64,000 nt of DNA. Source: Kribbella rubisoli (lineage in GTDB: Bacteria; Actinomycetota; Actinomycetes; Propionibacteriales; Kribbellaceae). The stretch covers positions 1,116,001 through 1,180,000 of the forward strand of contig NZ_SHKR01000012.1 of NCBI RefSeq assembly GCF_004217145.1. Direction: 5' to 3'. The position numbers were made by a program, and so were the translations under genes. Of this stretch, positions 34,132 to 42,767 are shown one piece after another; positions within the stretch are counted from its first letter, which is position 1, and every line of letters starts with the position of its first letter. The notes under the pieces were generated by a model. It worked only from the letters and a program-made list of their open reading frames with translations. It was not told the DNA's origin and searched no databases.

Positions 34132-35679
34132 TTAGCGGGTGAGGATGGTCATGGCTGCGTTGTGGCCTCCCAGGCCGGAGACGGCGCCGCCGCGGCGGGC
34201 GCCGGAGCCGCAGATCAGGAGGTTGGCGACGTCGGTTTCGGTGCCCCAACGGCCGGCTTCGGAGGGGTCGGTGACCCAGGGCCATTGGAGGTCGCCGTGG
34301 AAGATGTGGCCGCCGGGCATGCCGACGGATGCCTCGATGTCGTACGGCGTTTTGGCCTCGATGCAGAGGTTGCCGTCGGCGTCGCGGGCGATGCAGTCCT
34401 CGAGCGGCTCGGCCAGGTACGACTCGAGACCGGCCAGCACGCGGCGGGTGGCTTCGGTGCGGACGGAATCGTTGTCTGAGGCAAACAATCGGGCCGGGAA
34501 GTGGACGCCGAAGACCGTCAGGGTCTGGTGGCCGGAGGCAATCAGCTCGGGGGACAGGATCGTCGGATCGGTCAGCGAGTGGCAGTACACCTCGGACGGC
34601 GGCACGGCGGGCAGCTCACCGCGCAGGGCGGACTGGTACGCCGTCTCGAGCTGGCTGTAGTCCTCGTCGATGTGGAACGTACCGGCGAACGCCCGCGCCG
34701 GATCGTCACCGGTCTTCAGGGCCGGCAGACGACGCAGCAGGAGGTTGATCTTCAGCTGCGACCCCTCCGGCTTCTCCGCGCCGCTCTGACCACGCAGCGC
34801 AGCCAGGGTGGACGGTGCGACGTTCGAGAGCACCCAGGAGCAGTCCACTGACCGCTCACCGTCGCCGCCGAGCCAGGTGACCGAACCGCGGACCCCGTCC
34901 ACCTCGACAGCGGTCACTGCCGAGTTGGTGACGAGTACGGCGCCTGCACGCCGAGCTGCAGCGGCCAGTGCATCGGTGACCGCTCCCATGCCACCCACAG
35001 GCACCCGCCACTCACCGGTGCCGTTGCCGATGAGGTGGTAGAGGAAGCAGCGGTTCTGGATCAGGGACTTGTCGTGCAGTCCGGCGAACGTACCGATGAC
35101 GCCGTCCGTCGCGACGACTCCACGGACAGTGTCGTCGGTGAAGCGCCGCTCGATGGTCTCGCCGAGCGGCCGCTCCACCAGCTCGTCCCAGAGCGCACCG
35201 TCGACACGGGCACGCATGTCAGCGGCGGTCTGGAGTGGCTCGAGCAGAGTGGGCGCCACGGCCTCGGCCAGCGAGCTGACCGAGCCATAGAAGTCCGCCC
35301 AGGCCGCGTACTCCGCGTCACCGCCGGTCAGGGCCTGAAACGACTCGCGCGTGACCGCCCCCTCTGGTCGCTCGACCATGAGGCCGACGTCGCGGCCGGA
35401 CCGGCGTACCGGGGTGTACGACGCGACCGCGCGCGAGCGGAGGTCCAGACTCAGGCCGAGGTCGGCGACGACCTTGTCGGGCAGCAGGCTGACCAGATAT
35501 GAGTACCGGGACAGGCGGGCGTCCACACCACGGAACACGCGCTCGCTGACTGCTGCGCCACCGGTGTGCGCCTGTTGCTCCAGGATCAGCGTGGACAGCC
35601 CGGACTGGGCCAGATACGTGGCGGCGACGAGGCCATTGTGCCCACCGCCGACTATGACGACGTCGTAGAAGTCCTTCAT
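34132..35679 (-). CDS. phytoene-desaturase-like FAD-dependent oxidoreductase
   Basis: A 515-residue flavoprotein. The N-terminal dinucleotide-binding motif is DVVIVGGGHNGLVAATYLA (GxGxxG type), followed by LILEQQAHTGGAAVSE (the E-x7-GG motif). The C-terminal FAD box is LLICGSGARRGGAVSGLGG with HNAAMTILTR. This pattern fits the PYROXD2/CrtI-like NAD(P)/FAD-dependent oxidoreductase family; substrate unknown. ATG 35679 overlaps the tenA stop by ATGA, so it is translated together with TenA. Long N-terminal readings upstream of 35679 lie inside tenA and are false. A role in thiamin-related salvage is suggested by the neighbour but is not shown by the sequence. Confidence 0.85.
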   Translation of the reverse strand: MKDFYDVVIVGGGHNGLVAATYLAQSGLSTLILEQQAHTGGAAVSERVFRGVDARLSRYSYLVSLLPDKVVADLGLSLDLRSRAVASYTPVRRSGRDVGLMVERPEGAVTRESFQALTGGDAEYAAWADFYGSVSSLAEAVAPTLLEPLQTAADMRARVDGALWDELVERPLGETIERRFTDDTVRGVVATDGVIGTFAGLHDKSLIQNRCFLYHLIGNGTGEWRVPVGGMGAVTDALAAAARRAGAVLVTNSAVTAVEVDGVRGSVTWLGGDGERSVDCSWVLSNVAPSTLAALRGQSGAEKPEGSQLKINLLLRRLPALKTGDDPARAFAGTFHIDEDYSQLETAYQSALRGELPAVPPSEVYCHSLTDPTILSPELIASGHQTLTVFGVHFPARLFASDNDSVRTEATRRVLAGLESYLAEPLEDCIARDADGNLCIEAKTPYDIEASVGMPGGHIFHGDLQWPWVTDPSEAGRWGTETDVANLLICGSGARRGGAVSGLGGHNAAMTILTR

Positions 35680-36338
35680 CCCACCGGCCAATCGAGCTCG
35701 TGATAAGCGGCGTCCCAGAACATCCATTCGTAGCGGCACGTCATCGCGAAGTGCTGATGACAACGGTCCCGCTCTGCGGCTCCCACGTCCAGTCCGTCTG
35801 TCACAGCGAGCACGTCCTCGACGACCGCGTCGAACTCCTCCGAGCCGTACGTCTCGATCCACTTGCGGTACAGCGGGTCCGGTGAGGACCGCTTGAGCAG
35901 CTCCCGCCCGACGTCGCGGTAGATCCAGTAGCAAGGCAGTACGGCGGCCACGGCCTCGGCGTAAGTGCCGGTGGCACACACAGCTGTCAGATAGGACATG
36001 TACGCCGTTGTGGTCGGACCGGAACCGGCTGCGTCGACGTCGTCGGCGGTGATGCCCAGTGACTCCAGCAGGGACGTGTGCAGCTCCCGCTCGACCGCGA
36101 TGGCGTTAGCGGCGTGCAGCGCGAACATGCTGACGGCATCGTCGTCCGGAGCGCGCCCCGCGACCAGGCTGAGCGCCCGCGAGTACGCGCGGAGGTAGTG
36201 ACTGTCCTGGATGATGAAGTACCGGAACGCGTCGTGGTCGAGGGTCCCGTCGGTCAGGCCGGTGATGAACGGATGCCGGACTATGTCGTCGTACACGGAG
36301 GCGGCACCGCGGTCCCACAGCTCGCCGGAAAACGTCAT
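35676..36338 (-). CDS. tenA: TenA-family thiaminase II / aminopyrimidine aminohydrolase
   Basis: A 220-residue all-helical protein of the TenA family, which hydrolyses 4-amino-5-aminomethyl-2-methylpyrimidine (and thiamin) in thiamin salvage. The conserved aspartate lies in FIIQDSHYLRAYSRAL (D45), and the catalytic Cys in LPCYWIYRDVG (C136). The C-terminal Glu lies in CRYEWMFWDAAYHELDW. The length matches the family (about 220-235). ATG 36338 was chosen because the upstream in-frame start lacks a ribosome-binding site. No TPP riboswitch (thi box) is visible in the 90 bases upstream. It forms an operon with the FAD oxidoreductase. Confidence 0.9.
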   Translation of the reverse strand: MTFSGELWDRGAASVYDDIVRHPFITGLTDGTLDHDAFRYFIIQDSHYLRAYSRALSLVAGRAPDDDAVSMFALHAANAIAVERELHTSLLESLGITADDVDAAGSGPTTTAYMSYLTAVCATGTYAEAVAAVLPCYWIYRDVGRELLKRSSPDPLYRKWIETYGSEEFDAVVEDVLAVTDGLDVGAAERDRCHQHFAMTCRYEWMFWDAAYHELDWPVG

Positions 36339-36430
36339 CCCAACTCCTCGCCGTTGACTCCGACCGACCTTATCCACAGACGCGGCGCCGGGTACGAGAC
36401 GAACGTCACTCGTGCGCCCTACTCTGAGGC

Positions 36431-38140
36431 ATGAGTAGCCAGGGGGAGATGCCGCCGGACTCGCCGCTGTTGCGGCGGATCCGCGCGTCGGTGATCGGCG
36501 ACGACCAGGTGATGCCTGGACCGTACGGTCCGCGACGGGTGACGTACGCCGATTACACCGCCTCCGGGCGCGCGCTGACCTTCCTCGAGGACTTCATCCG
36601 CGACGAGGTCCTGCCGCGGTACGCGAACACGCACACCGAGTCGAGCGGGACCGGTCTGCAGACCACCCGCCTACGCGAGGACGCCCGCCGGATCATCCAC
36701 AACGGCGTCGGGGGTGACGACGAGACCGCCCTGATCTTCTGCGGATCCGGTGCGACCGGGGCGATCGACAAGCTGATCGGGATCATGGGTCTGCGGATCC
36801 CGGCCGAGCTCGACGACACGTACCACCTGACCGATCAGATACCGCCCGATCAGCGGCCGGTCGTCTTCATCGGGCCCTACGAGCACCATTCGAACGAGCT
36901 ACCTTGGCGCGAGTCGATCGCTGATGTGGTCGTGATCAGTCAGGACACCGACGGCCACATCGACATCGACCAGCTGGAGTCGAGGCTGCAGGAGTACGTC
37001 GATCGGCCGGTGAAGATCGGATCGTTCTCCGCGGCCAGCAACGTCACCGGCATCGTCAGCAACACGCAGCGCGTCTCGGCGCTCCTGCATCGGTACGGCG
37101 CCCTGTCGTTCTGGGACTGCGCCGCGGCCGCGCCGTACGTCGAGATCGACATGTACGGCGGACGTGACCAGGACCCGTTGTCGTACAAGGACGCGATCTT
37201 CCTCAGTCCGCACAAGCTGATCGGCGGGCCGGGGACTCCCGGCGTACTGGTCGCTCGGCGGGAACTGCTTCGCAACCGGGTGCCGGATGTGCCGGGTGGC
37301 GGGACTGTCGCCTACGTGAACCCGCTCGAGCATAAGTACCTCGACGACCCGGTGCACCGCGAGGAGGGCGGGACGCCGGCGATCATCGGGTCGATCCGGG
37401 CCGGGCTGGCATTCCAGCTGAAACAGGCGGTCGGGATCGACGTGATCCGCGCACACGAGGATGCGTACCTGCGGCGGGCGGTCGAGGCGTGGAAGGCCGA
37501 GCCTGGCCTGCAAATCCTCGGCAACCTCGACTCCGAGCGGCTGTCGATCGTGTCGTTCGTGGTGAAGGCTCCGTCCGGGCGGTACCTGCACCACAACTTC
37601 GTGGTCGCGCTGCTCAATGACCTCTTCGGCATCCAGTCGCGCGGCGGGTGCTCGTGCGCCGGCCCGTACGGTCACACGCTGCTCGGGATCGACATCGACC
37701 GCTCGCATCTGTTCGAGGAGGAGATCCTGCATGGTTGTGAGGGGATCAAGCCGGGCTGGGTGCGGGTCAACTTCAACTACTTCATCTCGGAGGCTGTTTT
37801 CACGTACGTCGTCGAGGCGGTGAAGCTGGTCGCCCGTGACGGGTGGCGGCTGCTTGGGGACTACCGCTTCGACCCGTCGAACGGTCTGTGGCGGCATCAT
37901 CGAGGGCCGGTCGAGCCGCCGATGCGGCTGTCGCAGGTCGGGTACGACGCCGACGGCACGCTCAGGTACCCGCGCCACGATCACACCGCGCCCGAGTCTG
38001 CTCTCGACGACTACCTTGCTGAGGCTCGGGACCTGCTCTCTACGTGTAAGCAGGTCAGCGATCCGGAAGGCCAGGTGAATACCGACTTCGATCACCTCCG
38101 TTGGTTTGATCTCCCGTCGCGTTGCCTGATCCGTGACTAG
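36431..38140 (+). CDS. class V aminotransferase-fold PLP enzyme (cysteine-desulfurase-like, long form)
   Basis: A 569-residue enzyme. It has YADYTASGRALTFLEDFIRD near the N-terminus, GSGATGAIDKLIGI for phosphate binding, and FIGPYEHHSNELPWRE (the His-stacking segment of NifS/SufS relatives). The PLP lysine is about K262 in FLSPHKLIGGPGTPGVLVAR, and GGCSCAGPYGHTLLGI is a Cys-containing loop. The extra about 120 C-terminal residues make it longer than SufS. The enzyme probably removes sulfur or an amino group from an unidentified amino acid; family members of this length are mostly uncharacterised. It overlaps the DUF429 gene by 8 bases. Confidence 0.8.
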   Translation: MSSQGEMPPDSPLLRRIRASVIGDDQVMPGPYGPRRVTYADYTASGRALTFLEDFIRDEVLPRYANTHTESSGTGLQTTRLREDARRIIHNGVGGDDETALIFCGSGATGAIDKLIGIMGLRIPAELDDTYHLTDQIPPDQRPVVFIGPYEHHSNELPWRESIADVVVISQDTDGHIDIDQLESRLQEYVDRPVKIGSFSAASNVTGIVSNTQRVSALLHRYGALSFWDCAAAAPYVEIDMYGGRDQDPLSYKDAIFLSPHKLIGGPGTPGVLVARRELLRNRVPDVPGGGTVAYVNPLEHKYLDDPVHREEGGTPAIIGSIRAGLAFQLKQAVGIDVIRAHEDAYLRRAVEAWKAEPGLQILGNLDSERLSIVSFVVKAPSGRYLHHNFVVALLNDLFGIQSRGGCSCAGPYGHTLLGIDIDRSHLFEEEILHGCEGIKPGWVRVNFNYFISEAVFTYVVEAVKLVARDGWRLLGDYRFDPSNGLWRHHRGPVEPPMRLSQVGYDADGTLRYPRHDHTAPESALDDYLAEARDLLSTCKQVSDPEGQVNTDFDHLRWFDLPSRCLIRD

Positions 38141-38813
38141 TCGGGTGCTCGGGGTCGATGCGTGCAAGAAGGGTTGGATCGGCATCGCGGGAGATCTGCG
38201 GGCGTACTTCGCTGTGACGATCGGCGAACTGGTTGAGCGGGCCGAGGTCGATGGGTCGCTGGCGGTGGTGGGGATCGACATTCCGATCGGGTTTCCTGTG
38301 AGCGCGGCGCGGGAAGCGGACGTGTTGGCGCGGCGGGTGGTGGGGAGGCGGGCGTCGTCGGTGTTCGCGACGCCTGTGCGGGCGGCGTTGGAGGCCCCGA
38401 CGCATGCGGAGGCGACGGCGTTGAATGTCGAGGCGACGGGGAAGGGCGTGAGTCAGCAGGCGTTCGCGTTGGCCAAACGGATCCTTGAGGTCGATGCGTG
38501 GGTGCCGGGTGCGCGCTGTGCGGTGATCGAGGTACATCCGGAGGTGTGCTTCGCGACGATGGCGGGTCGGCCGTTGTCGCATGCGAAGTCCACTTGGGCG
38601 GGCGGGGAGGAGCGACGGCGGTTGCTTGCGGGGGTCGGGATGAGTGTGGTTGGAGATATCGGGTTGGCGGGTGAGGTGGCGGGCGTCGACGACGTACTCG
38701 ACGCGGCCGCGGCTGCGTGGTCGGCCGGACGGTACGCGGCCGGGCGAGCCCGCGCGTACCCGAACCCACCGGAGACATTCGCGGACGGCTCATCAGCCGC
38801 CATCTGGGCCTGA
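38133..38813 (+). CDS. DUF429-family predicted RNase H-like nuclease
   Basis: A 226-residue protein from GTG 38133. It starts with the DUF429 signature VLGVDACKKGWIGIAG, followed by GIDIPIGFPVS and the acidic EVHPEVCFATMAG and GVDDVLDAAAAAW segments. The RNase H-like fold is predicted to place the Asp residues of the first and last motifs at a metal site. Biological role unknown. It overlaps the aminotransferase gene, so the two are co-translated. Confidence 0.8.
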   Translation: MTSRVLGVDACKKGWIGIAGDLRAYFAVTIGELVERAEVDGSLAVVGIDIPIGFPVSAAREADVLARRVVGRRASSVFATPVRAALEAPTHAEATALNVEATGKGVSQQAFALAKRILEVDAWVPGARCAVIEVHPEVCFATMAGRPLSHAKSTWAGGEERRRLLAGVGMSVVGDIGLAGEVAGVDDVLDAAAAAWSAGRYAAGRARAYPNPPETFADGSSAAIWA

Positions 38814-38916
38814 CCTTGCGATCCGCCGCTGGGCGGACCCGGCCCGAGCGCGCCACTCCTGTTCGAGGTCGTCGCGGCAGTCGGATAGACCGCCGGCGGG
38901 GCATTAGTGTCGTCGT

Positions 38917-39903
38917 GTGAGCACCGAGGACGAGGCGGACGGGAGCGAGAGCCTCCTGACAGTGCTGGTCGCATTGTGCGCGAACCTGTTGATCGCGGCC
39001 GCGAAGACGGTCGTCGCCGTGATCACCGGGTCCGCCTCGATGACGGCCGAGGCGGCGCACTCCTGGGCCGACACCGGTAACGAGATCTTCCTGCTGGTCG
39101 GGGAGCGGCGGGCGCAGAAGCCGGCCGATCGGACGCACCCGCTCGGGTACGGGCGGGTCGGCTACATCTGGTCGATGTTCGCCGCCTTCGGCCTGTTCAC
39201 GGTCGGCGCCGCGGTCTCGGTCTGGCACGGCGTCCAGTCGCTCCAGCACGGCGAGGCGGACAGTACGTCGTACGGCTGGGCGTACGCCGTACTCGGGGTG
39301 TCGTTCGTGCTCGAGGGGATCTCGTTCACGCAGGCGATGCGGCAGACGAAGGCCGGTGCGCTGGAGCGGATGCTCAGACCGTGGCGGTACGTGCGGCTCA
39401 CGTCGAACCCGGTCCTGCGGGCGGTGTTCGTCGAGGACCTGTCCGCGCTGATCGGCATCCTGATCGCTGCGCTCGCGATCCTCATGCACCAGCTCACTGG
39501 CAACGCGGCCTGGGACGCGGTGGGGTCGATCGTGGTCGGCATCCTGCTCGGCGCGGTCGCGCTGTTCCTGATCAGCCGGAACATGGACTTCCTGACCGGC
39601 GAGGCGGTGACGCCGCTCGCGCGGAACCGGGTGCTCCGCGCGCTGCTCGAGCACAAGGACATCGAGCGGATCACGTTCCTGCACATGGAGTGGGTCGGCG
39701 CCGACCGGATCTTCATGGTCGCCGCGGTCGACGTCACCGGGAACGAGTCCGAGTCCGAGGTGGCCGCCCGGCTGTATGCGATCGAGGACGCGCTCAACGC
39801 CCGCAAGGAGATCCAGCAGGCGATCCTCACGCTCTCGCGCCCCGGCGACGCCACCAGCCTGCAGCCGAGCCAGCTACCGGCCTGGTACGTCGAACCGTCC
39901 TAG
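38917..39903 (+). CDS. cation diffusion facilitator (CDF) transporter
   Basis: A 328-residue membrane protein starting at GTG 38917. It has about six transmembrane helices. The CDF metal-site pattern is seen in MTAEAAHSWADTGNEIFLLV (H/D-rich helix 2) and FVEDLSALIGILIAALAILM (helix 5 with E-D). The loop contains ADRTHPLGYGRVGYIWSMFA, also typical. The C-terminal cytoplasmic domain (about 230-300) contains VRALLEHKDIER-like helix-strand elements. Family members export Zn, Fe or Mn in exchange for protons; the substrate is not evident. It overlaps the convergent thioesterase by 4 bases. Confidence 0.85.
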   Translation: MSTEDEADGSESLLTVLVALCANLLIAAAKTVVAVITGSASMTAEAAHSWADTGNEIFLLVGERRAQKPADRTHPLGYGRVGYIWSMFAAFGLFTVGAAVSVWHGVQSLQHGEADSTSYGWAYAVLGVSFVLEGISFTQAMRQTKAGALERMLRPWRYVRLTSNPVLRAVFVEDLSALIGILIAALAILMHQLTGNAAWDAVGSIVVGILLGAVALFLISRNMDFLTGEAVTPLARNRVLRALLEHKDIERITFLHMEWVGADRIFMVAAVDVTGNESESEVAARLYAIEDALNARKEIQQAILTLSRPGDATSLQPSQLPAWYVEPS

Positions 39904-40250
39904 GGCACGTTCGCGAGGAACCGCGAGCGATCGACCACGACGCGTTCCAGCTCGCCGTCCGCGATCAGCTGACCAGCCGAGTTCGTAGCGCGGACCCGGA
40001 AGAGCAACTGGCGACCATCCACGGCAGGATCGTCCGCCACGATGTCCACGGTGTCGCCGACGCGGGTCGGCAGCCGGTGGCGGATGCGAACCGCCGTACC
40101 GACCGAGGTCTGACCGGGATCGAGCACGCGCAGGGCGAGCTGAGCGGTCGCGTACTCGAGCCAGGTCAGCAGGCGCGGCGTGGCGAGGACCTCGACGTCC
40201 CCACTGCCGACGGCAAGCGCGGTGTCCGCGGGTGTCACTTCATGGCGCAC
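39900..40250 (-). CDS. hotdog-fold thioesterase (FlK-like)
   Basis: A 116-residue protein. From GTG 40250 the sequence runs VRHEVTPADTALAVGSGDVE then VLATPRLLTWLEYATAQLA, which is the start of fluoroacetyl-CoA-thioesterase-like hotdog proteins. SVGTAVRIRHRLPTRVGDTV then gives the central strands. T/E/H residues of the FlK catalytic set appear to be present (T in ATP, E in LEYAT, H in IRHRLP). The likely substrate is a small acyl-CoA. A longer reading to 40337 exists but overlaps the divergent MarC start region. Confidence 0.8.
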   Translation of the reverse strand: MRHEVTPADTALAVGSGDVEVLATPRLLTWLEYATAQLALRVLDPGQTSVGTAVRIRHRLPTRVGDTVDIVADDPAVDGRQLLFRVRATNSAGQLIADGELERVVVDRSRFLANVP

Positions 40251-40297
40251 GGCAAGCTGCCCCTTCTCGGCCCGTCGGCGGGTGTACGCTCCCGCCC

Positions 40298-40909
40298 GTG
40301 GAGCCCGTACACGTGGCAATTTCAGCGTTGGCTGCATTGTTGCCGATCACGAATCCGATCGGCGCGCTGGCCACCTTCGCGGGGCTGACGGGGGGCGTCG
40401 ACCGCGCCGCGATGAGACGCCAGGCGGTGATGACCGGCGTCTACGTGCTCGGCATCCTCACCGTGTTCGCGCTGCTCGGCACGCTTGTCCTGGAAGGGCT
40501 CGGCATCGGCCTGCCCGCGCTGCAGATCGCCGGCGGCCTCGTCGTCGCGCACTCCGGCTTCGGGATGATCGTCTCCCGCGAGACGCTGACCGACGACGAG
40601 AAGACGCACGGGGTGGCGAAGCCCGATGTGTCGTTCTCGCCGATGGCGCTGCCGTTGATCGCCGGGCCGGGCGCGATCGGCGTGGTGATCGCACTGACCG
40701 CGCGGCACCCCGGGATCGAGAGCCGGCTGAGCGTGATCGTCGCGGGCGTCGTCCTGGCAGGTCTCGTCGCCGTCCTGCTGCGTTTCGGTACGCCGTTGGT
40801 CGACAAGCTCGGGCCGACGGGACTGGGCGCACTCAGCCGGATCATCGGCTTCCTCACCCTCGCGATCGGCGTCGAGCTCGTGACACACGGCGTACTCGCC
40901 GTGAAGTAA
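40298..40909 (+). CDS. MarC-family (UPF0056) membrane protein
   Basis: A 203-residue membrane protein with about six helices. The first helix contains the family signature ALLPITNPIGALATFAGLTG, mirrored later by MALPLIAGPGAIGVVIALTA. MarC proteins are predicted small-molecule or amino-acid exporters with unproven function. GTG 40298 (VEPVHVAISALAALL) was selected because the alternative start at 40232 adds a polar leader overlapping the thioesterase gene. Confidence 0.85.
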   Translation: MEPVHVAISALAALLPITNPIGALATFAGLTGGVDRAAMRRQAVMTGVYVLGILTVFALLGTLVLEGLGIGLPALQIAGGLVVAHSGFGMIVSRETLTDDEKTHGVAKPDVSFSPMALPLIAGPGAIGVVIALTARHPGIESRLSVIVAGVVLAGLVAVLLRFGTPLVDKLGPTGLGALSRIIGFLTLAIGVELVTHGVLAVK

Positions 40910-40946
40910 TTCGCATTAGCATCGATTTCGGTGCGAGGCTGGTGGC

Positions 40947-42767
40947 ATGACGATCGAGTACGACCGGCTTCAGGACGATGTGGCGCGTGGCTGGAACACC
41001 TGGGACACCCGCAGTGTGCTCACCCAGGTCCTGCTCCCGGACGCGCTCGGCCTCTCCTTCGGATTGAAGGAGTACTACCGCGGTACGTCGTTGCGTACGA
41101 CGCAGATCGGCCGTCGGGCCGAGGGCGCCGAGACCGTGACGCTCGGCCCGCACGCGTACGACGGCAGCTACACCGAGACCACGCTGACCTGGGCCGGCAT
41201 CACGATCCGCGTCCAGACCGCACACGCCGGCGAGGACCTGGTGGTGCTGGTGACGCCAACGGCCAACCAGCCGAAGAGCGCACTGCTCACGGTCGGTGTC
41301 AGCTACCTGTGGAACCGCCCCGGCACGGTCGTCCGCGAGCCAGACCACATCCGTGCCACCGCAGATCGTACGGTCGAGGTCTACGCGACCACACCGCACG
41401 TCGACGACCCGTACTGCGACATCGACGGCCCGTACCTCGCCCTGGACCTCGCACAAGCTGTCGGCGTCAGCACAGGCCGGCCGCGGACCCTGGCCGAGGT
41501 CGCCGACTTCATAGCAGCCGCAACGCCAGCCACAGCGAGCGTGGAGCATCAGGAGATCGTCCGCGACTCGATCTCGTGGAACACCATCTACGAGCCGTCC
41601 AAGTCGCGCGTGATCACCGGCGTCAGCCGCCTGTGGAACGTCGGCAAGCGCGGCGGCTACGCGCTGTTCTGCTGGGACGCGTTCTTCAACGCCCTGCTCG
41701 CGGCGCCGAACAGCAAGGCCGTTGCCTACCTCAACGTCGTCGAGATGCTCCGCGCCGTCACCCCGGAAGGCTTCGTCCCGAACGTCGAACAGGGCACCGG
41801 CCGCAAGACGTACGACGGCTCGCAGCCACCGGTCGGCTCGATGACCGTCCTCGAGCTGTACCGGCGGTTCGACGACCGCTGGTTCCTGGAGGAGTGCTTC
41901 GACACGCTGCTGTCCTGGAACCGCTGGTGGTGGCGCGTCCGCCGCGACGGCGAGTTGCTCTGCGCGGGCTCGACGTACTTCGACCCCGAGTATCCGTCGC
42001 CGCAGGACATCCCGCGGATCCACCAGCACTTCGGTGCGACCTGCGAGAGCGGCTGGGACGGGCATCCGGTCTTCGACGACGTGCCGTTCGACCAGACCAA
42101 GAGCCTGCTCGCCGCGCACGACGTCGGTCTCAACAGCCTGTACGCCGTGGATTGCGAATCGCTCGCGGAGATCGCAGACATCCTCGGTCAAACGGATGCC
42201 GCGTCGGAACTGCGCGCGAGGCACGGCTCCGTCGTTGACGCGATGGAGACCTTGTGGGACGAGACCGCCGGCATCTATCGCAGCCGGCGAACCGACACCG
42301 GCCAGCTCACGGAGCGGTTGTCGACGATGAGCTTCTACCCGTTGCTGGCCGGTGTGGGAGCTGAGCGCCGAGGCCGAATGCTGGCCGAACACCTGCTCGC
42401 CGACGACGGCTTCGGCGGCGAGTGGATCCTGCCGACCTCGCCGCGGAACGAGAAGATCGAGCTCAAGGACACGTCGTACTGGGAGCTGCGCGCGTGGCCG
42501 CCGGTGAATTTCCTTGTGTACCTGGGCCTGCGGCGGGCGGGGGAGAAGGACGCTGCGGCCTGGCTGGCAGAGGGCAGCGAACGACTCGTGCTGAAGGAGT
42601 GGCGTGAGCACCGGCACATCCACGAGAACTACTCGAGCGTGCACGGCGCTGCCTGCGACAAGCCGAACAGCGAGCCGTTCCAGACCTGGGGCGCGCTGCT
42701 CAGCCTGATCGTGCTGATGGAGCGCGGCGAGGTCACGCTGTTCGACGACGAGAGGTGGCAGGGATGA
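40947..42767 (+). CDS. GH63-like / MGH1-type (alpha/alpha)6-barrel glycoside hydrolase
   Basis: A 606-residue cytoplasmic enzyme. An N-terminal beta-sandwich (residues about 1-190) holds GLKEYYRGTSLRTTQIG. A six-hairpin barrel follows, with the hallmark YALFCWDAFFNALLA (putative acid Asp), GFVPNVEQGTGRKTYDGSQP (substrate loop) and SGWDGHPVFDDVPFDQTKSL. Later come STMSFYPLLAG, WILPTSPRN and the C-terminal HENYSSVHGAACDKPNSEPF with the likely catalytic Glu. This matches GH63 / mannosylglycerate-hydrolase-type enzymes; exact sugar unknown. It overlaps the downstream DHDPS-family gene by 4 bases (ATGA), suggesting a shared pathway that releases and cleaves a sugar-acid derivative. Confidence 0.8.
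   Translation: MTIEYDRLQDDVARGWNTWDTRSVLTQVLLPDALGLSFGLKEYYRGTSLRTTQIGRRAEGAETVTLGPHAYDGSYTETTLTWAGITIRVQTAHAGEDLVVLVTPTANQPKSALLTVGVSYLWNRPGTVVREPDHIRATADRTVEVYATTPHVDDPYCDIDGPYLALDLAQAVGVSTGRPRTLAEVADFIAAATPATASVEHQEIVRDSISWNTIYEPSKSRVITGVSRLWNVGKRGGYALFCWDAFFNALLAAPNSKAVAYLNVVEMLRAVTPEGFVPNVEQGTGRKTYDGSQPPVGSMTVLELYRRFDDRWFLEECFDTLLSWNRWWWRVRRDGELLCAGSTYFDPEYPSPQDIPRIHQHFGATCESGWDGHPVFDDVPFDQTKSLLAAHDVGLNSLYAVDCESLAEIADILGQTDAASELRARHGSVVDAMETLWDETAGIYRSRRTDTGQLTERLSTMSFYPLLAGVGAERRGRMLAEHLLADDGFGGEWILPTSPRNEKIELKDTSYWELRAWPPVNFLVYLGLRRAGEKDAAAWLAEGSERLVLKEWREHRHIHENYSSVHGAACDKPNSEPFQTWGALLSLIVLMERGEVTLFDDERWQG

Noticed and set aside
36339..36430. Possible TPP riboswitch upstream of tenA
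   Set aside because: The gap is only about 90 bases and shared with a divergent gene; no thi-box sequence or long leader structure is seen.
36899..38281. Long minus-strand frame opposite the class V aminotransferase gene
   Set aside because: High-GC third-position shadow; its translation is Arg/Pro/Asp-rich without family motifs, while the plus strand encodes a clear PLP enzyme.
38137..39684. 515-residue minus-strand frame opposite DUF429 and CDF genes
   Set aside because: Low-complexity Pro/Thr/Arg translation across two well-supported genes; no ribosome-binding site.
40854..42644. 596-residue minus-strand frame opposite the GH63-like gene
   Set aside because: Antisense shadow with no motif; the plus-strand enzyme has convincing catalytic signatures.
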